Assembly (NCBI GenBank): GCA_023229465.1
Contig: JALNZE010000016.1
Coordinates: 1 to 64,000, forward strand
Length of the DNA: 64,000 nt
Direction: 5' to 3'
Source of the DNA: Chitinophagaceae bacterium
GTDB lineage: Bacteria > Bacteroidota > Bacteroidia > Chitinophagales > Chitinophagaceae
The position numbers were made by a program, and so were the translations under genes. Below the pieces are notes generated by a model. It was given only the letters and a program-made list of their open reading frames with translations, was not told the DNA's origin and did not search any database. Shown one piece after another: positions 49,952 to 60,121 of this stretch (position 1 is its first letter; the number at the start of each line of letters is the position of its first letter).

Positions 49952-50941
49952 ATGACGAAAATTAGAGCGGCCATTACAGCAGTAGGCGGATATGTTCCGG
50001 AAACCAAACTCACCAATTTTGACCTGGAAAAGATGGTAGATACCAATAACGAATGGATACTGTCGCGTACCGGTATTTCTGAAAGAAGAATCTTAAAAGA
50101 GGCCGGAAAAGGCAGTAGTGATATGGCTGTACCGGCTATACTGGAAATTCTTCGCAAAAAAAAGATAGACGCGACAGAAATTGATTGCCTGATATGCGCG
50201 ACCGTAACACCGGATATGGTATTCCCAGCAACTGCCAATATTATTTGCGATAAAATTGGAGCCACCAATGCCTGGGGTTACGACATGAGCGCGGCCTGCA
50301 GCGGTTTTTTATTCGCATTAACCACCGGCGCCATGTACATTGAAAGTGGACGCTACAAAAAAGTAGTGGTGGTAGGCGTTGATAAAATGAGCGCCATTGT
50401 AGATTATACCGATCGCGCCACCTGTATTATTTTTGGGGATGGCGCGGGCGCCGTTTTACTGGAACCTTCTACAGATGAAACAGGTATACTTGATAGTATT
50501 TTAAGAACAGACGGCAGCGGCCGTCAATACCTGCACATGAAAGCCGGTGGTTCAGTAAAACCCGCTTCAGTAGAATCGGTATTGGCCAAAGAACATTATA
50601 CTTACCAGGAGGGGCAACCCGTTTTTAAGTTCGCCGTAAAAGGTATGGCGGATGTGAGCGCCGAATTAATGGAACGCAATCACCTTACCGGAGAGGATAT
50701 TGCCTGGCTGGTACCCCACCAGGCTAACCTGCGCATCATTGATGCTACTGCCAACCGTATGGGACTGGCTAAAGAAAAAGTAATGATCAATATTCAGAAA
50801 TACGGAAACACAACCGCGGCCACTATTCCTCTGTGTTTGTGGGAATGGGAGAAACAATTGAATAAAGGTGATAATATTGTACTGTCTGCATTTGGCGGCG
50901 GGTTTACCTGGGGGGCAACCTGGGTTAAATGGGCCTACTAA
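49952..50941 (+). CDS. fabH: beta-ketoacyl-ACP synthase III FabH
   Basis: 329 residues. Catalytic Cys in Ser-Ala-Ala-Cys-Ser-Gly-Phe near 113, His in Pro-His-Gln-Ala-Asn near 252, and Asn in Gly-Asn-Thr-Thr-Ala-Ala near 282. FabH starts fatty acid synthesis by joining acetyl-CoA (or a branched acyl-CoA) to malonyl-ACP. The start ATG lies two bases after the toxin stop. A different start is unlikely: the product begins Met-Thr-Lys-Ile-Arg-Ala-Ala-Ile-Thr-Ala-Val-Gly-Gly-Tyr, as expected. Confidence 0.95.
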   Translation: MTKIRAAITAVGGYVPETKLTNFDLEKMVDTNNEWILSRTGISERRILKEAGKGSSDMAVPAILEILRKKKIDATEIDCLICATVTPDMVFPATANIICDKIGATNAWGYDMSAACSGFLFALTTGAMYIESGRYKKVVVVGVDKMSAIVDYTDRATCIIFGDGAGAVLLEPSTDETGILDSILRTDGSGRQYLHMKAGGSVKPASVESVLAKEHYTYQEGQPVFKFAVKGMADVSAELMERNHLTGEDIAWLVPHQANLRIIDATANRMGLAKEKVMINIQKYGNTTAATIPLCLWEWEKQLNKGDNIVLSAFGGGFTWGATWVKWAY

Positions 50942-50982
50942 AACTAACCAGAAATTCATTCTAAAAAAAAGCAACACAACTT

Positions 50983-52212
50983 ATGAAAAATTCCTTTCCT
51001 CTAACAGGCATCAGTTCCGTAGCCATTCATGCTTCGGGGCATGATAACGCAAATTTTGCACACCTCACACCCATCTATGCCACGTCTACCTTTACTTTTG
51101 ATACCGCTCAACAGGGGTGGGATCGTTTTGCGGGAGCTGATAAAACAACTATTTACAGCCGCTGGGGTAATCCAACTTTTACCACAGCAGAAGAAACCAT
51201 TGCCGCCCTGGAAGCATTCGAACTAACGGGTGATGATGGTAAGCCCCTTCAACTAAAGGCTTTGTTACATGCCAGCGGACAGGCCGCTATGGCTACCCTT
51301 TTCCTTGGTACCTTACAAGCAGGTGATACTATCCTGTCGCACTTTTCTTTGTATGGCGGAACGCATGAACTGATGCTGAAAGTATTGGCAGATACCGGTA
51401 TCAAAACTACCATTATTGATATGCGTAACCTGAACCTGGTAGAAGAGGCCATCAAAAAAGATCCTTCTATCAAGCTGGTTCATATTGAAACACCCGCCAA
51501 TCCCACTATCCGGTGCGTAGACATAGAAGCGGTTACCCTATTGGCCAAACAAAAAGAACTACTCGTTTCTGTTGATAATACTTTCGCAACTCCGTACCTG
51601 CAACAACCTTTTAAATATGGTGTTGACTTTGTTTTTCATTCCACCACCAAATTTCTGAATGGCCATGGTACCGCCATTGGTGGTGTATTGTTGGGCAAAG
51701 ACCTGGAGCTGATGCGAACTTCCATTTGGAAATGGCATGTACTTCTTGGTGGCAACAGCAACCCATTTGACGCGTTTTTATTAACGCAGGGTATGAAAAC
51801 ACTGGAACTTCGCATGGAGCGCCATTGCCATAACGCGATGGTAGTAGCCGAATTTCTGGCCAAACATCCTGCTATCCATCACGTAAATTATAATGGCCTG
51901 GACACACATCCCGACTATGCCATTTCCCAGAAACAAATGCGGCATCCGGGCGCTTTAATGAGTTATGAACTGAAAGGCGGACTGGAAGCGGGTCAACGTT
52001 TTATCGATGCTTTGCAAATGTGTGTAAGAGCTGTTTCCCTGGGTACAGTAGACACATTGGTTTCTCATCCTGCCAGCATGAGTCACGCCTCACTAAAAAA
52101 AGAAGAGCGCCTAACCTACGGCATTACAGATGGCCTGATCAGGATGAGTGTGGGCATTGAAAATATTGCCGATATCCTGACCGACCTGGAGCAGGCGCTC
52201 AAAAGAGTATAG
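50983..52212 (+). CDS. Cys/Met metabolism PLP-dependent enzyme (methionine gamma-lyase/cystathionine synthase type)
   Basis: 409 residues. The PLP-binding Lys is in Phe-His-Ser-Thr-Thr-Lys-Phe-Leu-Asn-Gly-His, with Asp-Asn-Thr-Phe-Ala-Thr-Pro upstream; Tyr-Ser-Arg-x-Gly-Asn-Pro-Thr near 65 is typical of the family. The exact reaction (gamma-lyase, synthase or homocysteine formation) is not settled by these motifs. The gene follows fabH by 41 bases and may be co-transcribed. Confidence 0.88.
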   Translation: MKNSFPLTGISSVAIHASGHDNANFAHLTPIYATSTFTFDTAQQGWDRFAGADKTTIYSRWGNPTFTTAEETIAALEAFELTGDDGKPLQLKALLHASGQAAMATLFLGTLQAGDTILSHFSLYGGTHELMLKVLADTGIKTTIIDMRNLNLVEEAIKKDPSIKLVHIETPANPTIRCVDIEAVTLLAKQKELLVSVDNTFATPYLQQPFKYGVDFVFHSTTKFLNGHGTAIGGVLLGKDLELMRTSIWKWHVLLGGNSNPFDAFLLTQGMKTLELRMERHCHNAMVVAEFLAKHPAIHHVNYNGLDTHPDYAISQKQMRHPGALMSYELKGGLEAGQRFIDALQMCVRAVSLGTVDTLVSHPASMSHASLKKEERLTYGITDGLIRMSVGIENIADILTDLEQALKRV

Positions 52213-52288
52213 GCTATTCATCATATTGTATTGTTTTTAGTCCGGTAAGTGTTTACATTTATCGGACTTATTATTTAAAACCGATTAT

Positions 52289-54112
52289 ATGAGAATGCCC
52301 ATTTTCGCTATCCTGCTACTGTCAACCGCTTTTGCTCCTATGGCCCAAAAGAAAATGAAAACAGTAACGGAAACGGACCGTTTTGCCGGCCTGGATACAG
52401 CCTTTGAACGGGTGTTAAAAGACTGGCACGCCGCAGGCTTTGCCGTGGCGGTTATTGAAAAAGATAAAGTGGTATTCGCGAAAGGATTTGGTTATAAGGA
52501 TATTGAAAAGAAAACGCCCGTTACACCCAATACCCTTTTCGCTATTGGCAGTTGTACCAAAGCATTTACTTCTTCACTGATGGGTTTATTACAAAAAGAT
52601 GGCAAACTTGAATACGATAAACCTGTTCGTAATTACTTACCTGATCTGACATTTTATAATGATGCCATGAACAATACGATTATTGTGCGTGACCTGCTCA
52701 CACACCGTACCGGATTACCCAGGCATGATTATTCATGGTATTCATTCCCTACTTCATCACGTGATAGTTTGGTGAAAAGAATACAATTCATGGAGCCCAG
52801 TTATGGTGTGCGTGTAAAATGGCAGTATAATAATTTCATGTTCCTATTACAAGGGGTAATTGCCGAAAAACTAAGTGGTAAAAGCTGGGAAGAAAATATC
52901 AGCGAAAAGATATTTAAACCATTGGGCATGACCCATTCCAATTTTACGATAAAAGATTTAGCTAAAAGTGAAGATGCCGCGACCGGATATGAATTGAAAA
53001 AAGACAGTATCATTAAAAAAAAGGATTACTACAATATTGATGCCATGGGGCCCGCGGGCAGCATAAACAGTAGTGTGTTAGATATGGCCAACTGGGTTAG
53101 CACCTGGATCAATGGCGGAAAATTTAATGGGAAAGAAATCTTACCGGCAGGATATATTTCAGAAGCCATGAGCTCACAAATGGTAGTGGGTGCGGCTTTA
53201 CCTTCTAAAGAAAAACCTGATATCCATTTTGCTACCTACGGATTTGGCTGGATGATGGGCTCCTATAAAGGTCATTACCGCGTTGAACATGGGGGCAATA
53301 TTGATGGCTTCTCTGCCAGTACCTGTTTCTTCCCGAGTGATAGTGTAGGTATTGTTGTATTAAGCAACCAAAATGGCTCGGCAGTTAACTCCATCGTGAG
53401 AAATCTGATTGCTGACAGACTGCTGAAATTACCTTATCACGATTGGAACTCAGATGTGAAAAAAACTTCTGACAAAGCAAAAGTATCCGCTAAAGAAGCT
53501 GAAAAAAGCAAAACCAGTAGTCAGAAAATAAATACAAAACCATCGCATACTTTAAAAGAATATGAAGGGCTTTACAATCATCCGGGCTATGGTACCATTG
53601 AAGTAAGCATGGTACATGATTCACTTTTCGCTAAATTAACAAAAGACAGATGGTGGCTGCGTCATTATCATTACGATGTGTTTGAACCCTTTGAAGCAGA
53701 TCCTAAAGAAGGTATTGACACGGCAGACAAAGGTCCTTTGCATATTCAGTTCAATATGAATGAGTCGGGCGATATCAGCGAAGCAACCCTTGCCCTTGAA
53801 CCAACCTTATCGCCATTACATTTTACTAAAACACCTAAAGCAAAAGAAATTACCAAAGAGGAACTGGCAAAATATGTAGGCGATTATGAAATTGGAGGTG
53901 CCATAGCAAAAGTGTATATCAAAGGAGAAAAAACATTGTATGTGTTAGTGCCAGGCCAGCCAGATTATGAATTAATACCGGTTGATAAAAACAAATTTTC
54001 GCTCAAAATACTGAGCGGCTATTATGTTCAATTTGACGTGACGGATAAAGGAGAATCCACTGGTCTTAATTTTTTACAACCGAATGGCAATTTTAAGGCG
54101 AAGAAAAAATAA
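52289..54112 (+). CDS. beta-lactamase-fold serine hydrolase, exported
   Basis: 607 residues. Signal peptide to about 19. The active-site Ser-x-x-Lys is Ser-Cys-Thr-Lys near 92, Tyr-x-Asn is Tyr-Asn-Asn near 181, and His-Gly-Gly is near 333. The C-terminal 200 residues hold the extra domain found in such peptidase-like proteins. Families include D-aminopeptidases and esterases. It stands before an N-acyl-D-amino-acid deacylase, which fits a joint role in handling D-amino-acid peptides. That is inference. Confidence 0.88.
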   Translation: MRMPIFAILLLSTAFAPMAQKKMKTVTETDRFAGLDTAFERVLKDWHAAGFAVAVIEKDKVVFAKGFGYKDIEKKTPVTPNTLFAIGSCTKAFTSSLMGLLQKDGKLEYDKPVRNYLPDLTFYNDAMNNTIIVRDLLTHRTGLPRHDYSWYSFPTSSRDSLVKRIQFMEPSYGVRVKWQYNNFMFLLQGVIAEKLSGKSWEENISEKIFKPLGMTHSNFTIKDLAKSEDAATGYELKKDSIIKKKDYYNIDAMGPAGSINSSVLDMANWVSTWINGGKFNGKEILPAGYISEAMSSQMVVGAALPSKEKPDIHFATYGFGWMMGSYKGHYRVEHGGNIDGFSASTCFFPSDSVGIVVLSNQNGSAVNSIVRNLIADRLLKLPYHDWNSDVKKTSDKAKVSAKEAEKSKTSSQKINTKPSHTLKEYEGLYNHPGYGTIEVSMVHDSLFAKLTKDRWWLRHYHYDVFEPFEADPKEGIDTADKGPLHIQFNMNESGDISEATLALEPTLSPLHFTKTPKAKEITKEELAKYVGDYEIGGAIAKVYIKGEKTLYVLVPGQPDYELIPVDKNKFSLKILSGYYVQFDVTDKGESTGLNFLQPNGNFKAKKK

Positions 54113-54146
54113 AATCCGCTCATCAATCACTATTAAGCTATTTTCT

Positions 54147-55823
54147 ATGCGTAACCTAATCTGCCTGCTGATTATTTGTGGTTCCATTATATCCTGCAAC
54201 AACCATCCCTATGATACCATCATCCGTAATGGCTTGCTGTATGATGGCAATGGCGGCAGTCCGTTTAAAGCTGATATTGCCATCAACCAGGATACTATTG
54301 CGTTTATCGGCGATCTATCCAAAGAAATCGCCAGGCATGAAATTGATGCCAAAGGAATGGCCGTCTCTCCGGGTTTTATTAATATGCTAAGCTGGTCGCC
54401 CGTATCCCTGATTGAAGACGGAAGATCACAAGGTGAATTAAGAGAAGGGGTTACCCTCGAAGTATTCGGCGAAGGAGAAACGATGGGACCACTGAATGCA
54501 AAAATGAAAAAAGACCTGCAGGATGATCAACCCATGATCAAATACAAAGTGGATTGGACCAGCTTTGGTGAATACATGCGATACCTTGAGAAAAGAGGTA
54601 TCAGTTGCAACATTGCTTCTTATGTTGGCGCCACTACCATCCGAACAAATGTAATAGGTGAAGAAAACCGTGACCCTACCCCCGCCGAACTGGATAGTAT
54701 GAAAGCATTGGTTAAACAAGCAATGCTGGAGGGTGCACTCGGCGTTGGTTCTTCGTTAATTTATCCACCTGCCTTCTTTGCCAAAACAAATGAATTAATT
54801 GAGTTATGCAAAGCCGCCGCACCCTATGGTGGGGGATATATTTCGCATATGCGCAGCGAAGGAAATAAACTATATGAAGCGGTGGAAGAATTAATCACTA
54901 TCGCAAAAGAAGCGAAAGTGCATGGAGAAATCTATCACCTGAAAGCCGCCGGTATCAATAACTGGCCCAAGATGGATAGTGTTATCAGAAGAGTGGAAAG
55001 GGCAAGGAAAGAAGGCATTGATATTGCCGCCAATATGTACACATATACCGCCGGCGCCACGGGTATGACAGCCGCTTTCCCCCCTTCTTTACAGGATGGT
55101 GGTTTTGGTAAACTATGGAAACGCTTACAAGTGCCTGCTATACGTGCCAGGATGAAAAAAGCCATGAAAACAAATGCTGCCGGCTGGGAGAATTTATACT
55201 ACGGTGCAGGATCGGCAGACAAGGTTTTGTTATTGGGATTCAGGAGAGATTCCCTTTTCAAATATGCCGGCAAATCCTTAGCTGAAGTGGCCAGGATAAG
55301 AAATACCAGTCCTGAAGATGCTGCCATAGACCTTATTATACAGGATAGCAGCCGGGTAGAAGTAGCTTATTTTTTAATGAGTGAAGAAAATGTAAAAAAG
55401 CAACTGGCGCTTCCCTGGGTAAGCTTTGGTTCTGATGCTGCTTCAATGGCAACAGAAGGAAAATTTATTAAACAAAGTTCCCATCCCCGTGCCTATGGAA
55501 ATTTTACCAGGGTAATCGGGCATTACAGCAGGGATGAAAAAATAATTACCTTAGAAAAAGCCATTCAGAAATTAGCAAAAGTAGCTGCCACACATTTACA
55601 TATCAGGAAAAGAGGAGAATTGAAATTGGGAAATTATGCAGACATACTGGTTTTTGATCCGGCAAAAATGGAGGATCATGCTACGTATGAAAAACCACAT
55701 CAATATTCAACAGGTATGAAACATGTTTGGGTGAATGGCACACAGGTATTGAAGGATGGGGAACATACCAATGCGAAGCCGGGGAGGTTTGTGAAAGGAG
55801 AGGGAGGTGTAATTATTAATTAA
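54147..55823 (+). CDS. N-acyl-D-amino-acid deacylase-like amidohydrolase lipoprotein
   Basis: 558 residues from the ATG at 54147, chosen because the leader Met-Arg-Asn-Leu-Ile-Cys-Leu-Leu leads to a lipobox Ile-Ile-Ser-Cys near 18; the longer frame from 54084 overlaps the upstream gene. It has the D-aminoacylase layout: Pro-Gly-Phe-Ile-Asn then a Met-Leu-Ser-Trp segment where Asp-x-His is often found, Ser-His-Met-Arg-Ser-Glu, and Tyr-His-Leu-Lys-Ala. The first metal site appears altered. Likely removes acyl groups from D-amino acids at the envelope. Confidence 0.85.
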   Translation: MRNLICLLIICGSIISCNNHPYDTIIRNGLLYDGNGGSPFKADIAINQDTIAFIGDLSKEIARHEIDAKGMAVSPGFINMLSWSPVSLIEDGRSQGELREGVTLEVFGEGETMGPLNAKMKKDLQDDQPMIKYKVDWTSFGEYMRYLEKRGISCNIASYVGATTIRTNVIGEENRDPTPAELDSMKALVKQAMLEGALGVGSSLIYPPAFFAKTNELIELCKAAAPYGGGYISHMRSEGNKLYEAVEELITIAKEAKVHGEIYHLKAAGINNWPKMDSVIRRVERARKEGIDIAANMYTYTAGATGMTAAFPPSLQDGGFGKLWKRLQVPAIRARMKKAMKTNAAGWENLYYGAGSADKVLLLGFRRDSLFKYAGKSLAEVARIRNTSPEDAAIDLIIQDSSRVEVAYFLMSEENVKKQLALPWVSFGSDAASMATEGKFIKQSSHPRAYGNFTRVIGHYSRDEKIITLEKAIQKLAKVAATHLHIRKRGELKLGNYADILVFDPAKMEDHATYEKPHQYSTGMKHVWVNGTQVLKDGEHTNAKPGRFVKGEGGVIIN

Positions 55824-55856
55824 TAATTTACCTGTTTAAGTAAAAGGAGGTATTAT

Positions 55857-56306
55857 ATGGTTATATCAATCAGAAAAGCAGAGAAAAAAGATTGTGAAAG
55901 GTTATTGCAGTTGATCCGGGAATTGGCGGATTATGAAAAGGCGCCTGCCGAAGTTACTGTTACACTGGAACATTTTGAAGAAAGCGGGTTCGGCGAAAAG
56001 CCTGTATGGTGGGCCTTTGTAGCAGAATTTGATGAACGTGTTGAAGGCTTTGCCCTTTACTATATTCGCTATAGCACCTGGAAAGGACAATGCATCTACC
56101 TGGAAGATTTTTTAGTGACTGAAAAATTACGCGGCCAGGGAGCCGGCAAATTATTATTCGATCGTGTGATAGCGGCAGCCAAAGAAAAAGGTATGACACG
56201 CATAGTATGGCAGGTTCTTGAATGGAATGAACCGGCGCTTAATTTTTACAGAAAATACAATGCTGTTTTAGATCCTGAGTGGGTGAACGGGATACTGGAC
56301 ATATAA
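55857..56306 (+). CDS. GNAT-family N-acetyltransferase
   Basis: 149 residues, the usual length. The acetyl-CoA-binding loop is Glu-Lys-Leu-Arg-Gly-Gln-Gly-Ala-Gly-Lys-Leu-Leu-Phe near 92 to 104, followed by Trp-Asn-Glu-Pro-Ala-Leu-Asn-Phe-Tyr, a typical end for the diamine/amine acetyltransferase subgroup. AGGAGG a few bases before the ATG at 55857 is a good ribosome-binding site. Substrate unknown. Its stop is directly next to the fabD stop on the other strand. Confidence 0.92.
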   Translation: MVISIRKAEKKDCERLLQLIRELADYEKAPAEVTVTLEHFEESGFGEKPVWWAFVAEFDERVEGFALYYIRYSTWKGQCIYLEDFLVTEKLRGQGAGKLLFDRVIAAAKEKGMTRIVWQVLEWNEPALNFYRKYNAVLDPEWVNGILDI

Positions 56307-56307
56307 A

Positions 56308-57198
56308 TTAACTAACCCCCTGCACTATCGCTTCCTTATAAATTTTCTGCACCAATCCCTGCAAAACTTTCCCCGGGCCACATTCGGTAAATTGTGTGGC
56401 ACCATCTGCTACCATGCACTGTATCGTTTGCGTCCATCGAACAGCTCCTGTTAATTGATTTATCAGGTTCCTTTTTATTTCGGAAGGATCCATCACCGCC
56501 CTGGCAACTACGTTTTGGTATACCGGGCAGGAAGCTGTATGAAAAACAGTGGCTTCAATAGCAGCGGCCAATTCTTCTTTGGCAGGCGCCATCAATGGAG
56601 AATGAAAAGCGCCTCCCACCGGCAAAATCAATGCCCGCTTAGCTCCCGCGGCTTTCATCCTTTCACAGGCTAATTCAATTCCTTTTATAGAACCACTAAT
56701 TACTAACTGGCCCGGGCAATTATAATTGGCTGCCACCACCACTTCGCCGGTTTCCGCGGTAATGGAAGCGCATATCTCTTCTACCTTCTCATCAGCCAAT
56801 GCCAGAACCGCGGCCATAGCAGAGGGCTGTATTTCACAAGCTTTCTGCATGGCTTTCGCACGAATACTAACCAGCCGCAATGCATCTTCAAAGGTTAAAA
56901 CTCCATTGGCTACCAGGGCAGAAAATTCACCCAGCGAATGGCCCGCAACCATATGAGGCCTGGCCCCCTCCAGCGTTTTATATACAATAACAGCATGCAG
57001 GAACACAGCAGGCTGCGTTACATTCGTCTGCTTCAACGCTTCATCAGTTCCACCAAACATCACATCACTAATGCGAAAACCGAGGATCGTATTTGCCTGC
57101 TCAAAAAGGTTTTTCGCGAAAGCATTTGTTTCGTATAGCTGTTTCCCCATACCACTGAACTGAGAGCCCTGGCCGGGGAATAGATAGGCGTGTTTCAT
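56308..57198 (-). CDS. fabD: malonyl-CoA:ACP transacylase FabD
   Basis: 296 residues. Active Ser in Gly-His-Ser-Leu-Gly-Glu-Phe near 92, preceded by Pro-Gly-Gln-Gly-Ser-Gln at 8 to 13, and catalytic His in Gly-Gly-Ala-Phe-His-Ser-Pro-Leu near 200. FabD loads malonyl groups on ACP for fatty acid synthesis. It belongs to the same pathway as fabH, 6 kb away on the other strand. Confidence 0.95.
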   Translation of the reverse strand: MKHAYLFPGQGSQFSGMGKQLYETNAFAKNLFEQANTILGFRISDVMFGGTDEALKQTNVTQPAVFLHAVIVYKTLEGARPHMVAGHSLGEFSALVANGVLTFEDALRLVSIRAKAMQKACEIQPSAMAAVLALADEKVEEICASITAETGEVVVAANYNCPGQLVISGSIKGIELACERMKAAGAKRALILPVGGAFHSPLMAPAKEELAAAIEATVFHTASCPVYQNVVARAVMDPSEIKRNLINQLTGAVRWTQTIQCMVADGATQFTECGPGKVLQGLVQKIYKEAIVQGVS

Positions 57199-57259
57199 TC
57201 ATTAAAAATTTCCGCGAATGTAATCATAAACCTATTAACGGTATTGCCACAGTATAAAG

Positions 57260-58951
57260 TCAGTACCTGGGCACAGGCACATTGTATTTTGTGAGCATCA
57301 ACCTGTATGCCGGCAACTGTTTCAACACCTCAAGGTCCCGGTCATTAACCAGGTGATCAAAATTATCATATCCTGCCACCAACGACTGCTCCAGATAGGC
57401 CATTGCTTTTGGCAGGTTGCCTGTTAAAGCATGTATGCAGGCAGCATTGTGCAACGCCCATTTTAAAAGCTCATTATCGGTACTTTCTTTGCTGAGCAAG
57501 GTTTCTATCACCCTTACCGCTTCCTGCTTGTCTCCTTTCACGGCTTTTGCATAGGCATAGCTTGAGGTCGTGTCTTTGAGAACAGACAGGCTGGCTGCCT
57601 TTTGCAGATTGATGACCGCAAGTTCCTGCTGTTTCATCGCTTCTTTAAAAAAACGGCCCAGTTCATAATAAGCGTTATAACTTGAGGCATCCAGTTCAAC
57701 GGCTTTCTGCAGATCTTTCAGGCCACCTGCATAATCCTTCATCTTCGACTTTAACAGTCCCATCTCAATGTAAATACTCACAAGGCTGGTGGTATTGGTA
57801 TCGCTACTGTACAGGTTAACCACTTTTTTATAGTCGTCCAGTGCATTGGCATATTCTTTTCTTAACCCGAACAGATACGCCCTGTTCCAAAGATAACTAC
57901 GGTAATAAGGGTTCAGCCGGATAGCTTCATTAATATGCACCAGGGCCTGCCCGTACTCAAGTAATGATCTGTCTGCCCAATACAAATCAAAATAACAGGT
58001 CGCCCTGTCCAGCTCTTTTTTCATCAATGAAGTAGCCAGGAGGTAATAGGTCCTTGCTTCTTTGTACTTGTGGAGAGCGGCAAGCGTGCGTCCCATATTC
58101 CAGTTGGCATAGTCATAGTTGGGATTTTGATTAAGCGACTGCTCCAGGTCTGTCTTTGCTTCTTCATAATTACCCAGGTAATAGCGGTAAAGGCCCCTGT
58201 TGTTGTACAATACGGAAAGATCGTTCGAGCCGCCCGTACCGGCGGGTTCCAATAACCTGATGGCTGCAGTAAAATCACCTATCGCCAGTTCGTACTGTAA
58301 TTTTTTTCCCCGGTAATACCCGCGCTGCCAGAACGCGTTCGTATACCGCGAATCATATTCAATGGCTTTTGAAAAATCGGCAATGGCATCATCATATTTA
58401 TACAATGCCCCACTGGCATCGCCACGCTCTTTGTGCAGTTTGGCAAGGTCTGTATTTTGACTGGCGCTATTAATAGATAAGGTATACACATCAACCGCCT
58501 TCTGGTATTCACCACTGTTATAGTAAGCCGCCCCTTCGCTCCAGTAAATATGCATCCTTTTCCCGGAACCGTATGATAAAGACAATTCATAATCACTGAT
58601 TGCCTCCTGGTACAAACGCTGTTTTCTTCTGCTATCGCCACGCCAGATATAGAGTTCTCCAAGAGACGAACGGTCGGAAGAATAATAGGAAAGGGCAGAG
58701 GTGAAATCAGTTATGGCATCCAAATAGTTTTCCAGGTAATACCTCGACATACCACGCCACCAGTAAGCTTCTCCATTGAGAGACGCGTTGAGTGAACGTG
58801 TTGCATAATCGATCGCGGTATAATAGTTCTTGTTTTCGTACTCCTTTTTGGCAAGATTATTATAATAAGTATGGTCCTGGGCATTTAGGGTGATATTGGC
58901 AAAAAGCGACAAAAGCATTAGTGCCGCAAGTACCATAAATAGCTTTTTCAT
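57260..58951 (-). CDS. exported TPR-repeat protein
   Basis: 563 residues with a signal peptide (ends about 24, Leu-Asn-Ala-Gln). The rest is a run of tetratricopeptide repeats, about 12, with the usual Trp/Tyr-Gly-Ala-Tyr-Pro spacing. Such proteins serve as scaffolds for partner proteins in the periplasm or at the cell surface; no effector domain is seen. Stands alone, 74 bases after folE, same direction. Confidence 0.85.
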   Translation of the reverse strand: MKKLFMVLAALMLLSLFANITLNAQDHTYYNNLAKKEYENKNYYTAIDYATRSLNASLNGEAYWWRGMSRYYLENYLDAITDFTSALSYYSSDRSSLGELYIWRGDSRRKQRLYQEAISDYELSLSYGSGKRMHIYWSEGAAYYNSGEYQKAVDVYTLSINSASQNTDLAKLHKERGDASGALYKYDDAIADFSKAIEYDSRYTNAFWQRGYYRGKKLQYELAIGDFTAAIRLLEPAGTGGSNDLSVLYNNRGLYRYYLGNYEEAKTDLEQSLNQNPNYDYANWNMGRTLAALHKYKEARTYYLLATSLMKKELDRATCYFDLYWADRSLLEYGQALVHINEAIRLNPYYRSYLWNRAYLFGLRKEYANALDDYKKVVNLYSSDTNTTSLVSIYIEMGLLKSKMKDYAGGLKDLQKAVELDASSYNAYYELGRFFKEAMKQQELAVINLQKAASLSVLKDTTSSYAYAKAVKGDKQEAVRVIETLLSKESTDNELLKWALHNAACIHALTGNLPKAMAYLEQSLVAGYDNFDHLVNDRDLEVLKQLPAYRLMLTKYNVPVPRY

Positions 58952-59026
58952 AACCGGGATTTTAGCAAAACAAGTTACTGCTAAAAAAATGGATTGTCAA
59001 TACCCCGCCGGAAATATTTGCTGTAT

Positions 59027-59623
59027 TTAGTCAAGCTTGGCGCTGATCAGTTTCAAAAATTCACTCCTCGTTGTATTTTTCAAAAATTCACCATCAAAAG
59101 CTGATGTGGTGGTAACAGAGTTTTGCTTTTGTACGCCGCGCATCATCATACAGAGATGCTTGGCTTCTACTACAACTGCCACACCTAAAGGATTAAGCCC
59201 CTCCTTGATGGCTTCCAGTATTTGTGTAGTTAATCTTTCCTGAACCTGGAAGCGGCGTGAATACACATCCACTACCCTTGCCAGCTTACTCAGTCCGGTT
59301 ATATAACCATTCGGAATATAAGCGATATGTGCCTTGCCAAAGAAGGGCAACATATGGTGTTCGCACATAGAATAGAGTTCTATATCTTTTACAATAATCA
59401 TCTCACTTCCCTCTTCTTTAAATTTGGCAGAGTGAATGATCGCTTTCGGATCCATGGTATACCCCTGCGTCAGGTATTGCATGGCTTTTGCAACACGCTC
59501 AGGGGTTTTTACCAATCCCTCCCTCTCCGGATCCTCGCCCAATGATGACAATATTTCCTGATAATTTTTTATCAATCCTGATGTCACATCCTCATCATAC
59601 TTCTCAATTTTAGAATAAGCCAT
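59027..59623 (-). CDS. folE: GTP cyclohydrolase I FolE
   Basis: 198 residues. Zinc and active-site residues are present: Glu-Leu-Tyr-Ser-Met-Cys-Glu-His-His-Met-Leu-Pro-Phe-Phe-Gly, and Gly-Leu-Ser-Lys-Leu-Ala-Arg. The enzyme turns GTP to 7,8-dihydroneopterin triphosphate, which feeds folate and, via QueD, queuosine. The two QueD-like genes are directly upstream in the same direction, so the three form one unit. Confidence 0.96.
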   Translation of the reverse strand: MAYSKIEKYDEDVTSGLIKNYQEILSSLGEDPEREGLVKTPERVAKAMQYLTQGYTMDPKAIIHSAKFKEEGSEMIIVKDIELYSMCEHHMLPFFGKAHIAYIPNGYITGLSKLARVVDVYSRRFQVQERLTTQILEAIKEGLNPLGVAVVVEAKHLCMMMRGVQKQNSVTTTSAFDGEFLKNTTRSEFLKLISAKLD

Positions 59624-59648
59624 TTTGCTGTATTTACTTTTTACTGAT

Positions 59649-60062
59649 TTATGCCGGGTAGTCTACAAAATTTCTTTCTGTTTCATATAGCCTGATGCTC
59701 AGCGCAAGTTTGGCATCCAGTTTTGGCCGGAGCAGGTGATAGATAACAACCGCTATATTTTCTGCAGTAGGATTCAGCGATGCAAATTCAACTGTATCCA
59801 GGTTCAGGTTCTTATGATCAAACCTGTTCAAAATTTCTTCTTTCACCAAATTACTTAATAGTTTCAGGTCCATTACATAGCCGGTTTCCGGGTCGGGCTC
59901 CCCCACTAGTTTTACCACCAGGTCATAATTATGCCCGTGATAATTGGGGTTATTGCAAAGACCAAACACTGTATTATTCTTCTCCATGGTCCAGCCCGGA
60001 TTATGCAGCCGATGGGCAGCATTAAAATGTTCTTTTCGGTAAACAGCTATTTTATTGCTCAT
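59649..60062 (-). CDS. queD: 6-carboxytetrahydropterin synthase/PTPS-like, copy 1
   Basis: 137 residues. Zinc ligands in Phe-Asn-Ala-Ala-His-Arg-Leu-His and Tyr-His-Gly-His-Asn-Tyr, with catalytic Cys in Leu-Cys-Asn-Asn-Pro-Asn, and near the C-terminus the Glu in Leu-Tyr-Glu-Thr. QueD makes 6-carboxy-tetrahydropterin from FolE's product for queuosine. It lies 25 bases before folE. Whether this or the next copy does that job cannot be settled; one may make a pterin cofactor instead. Confidence 0.88.
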   Translation of the reverse strand: MSNKIAVYRKEHFNAAHRLHNPGWTMEKNNTVFGLCNNPNYHGHNYDLVVKLVGEPDPETGYVMDLKLLSNLVKEEILNRFDHKNLNLDTVEFASLNPTAENIAVVIYHLLRPKLDAKLALSIRLYETERNFVDYPA

Positions 60063-60121
60063 GGTTGCTTTACTATTAACCTGCAGAGTGACTCATTTGT
60101 TCAAAAAAGAAGGAATAAGTA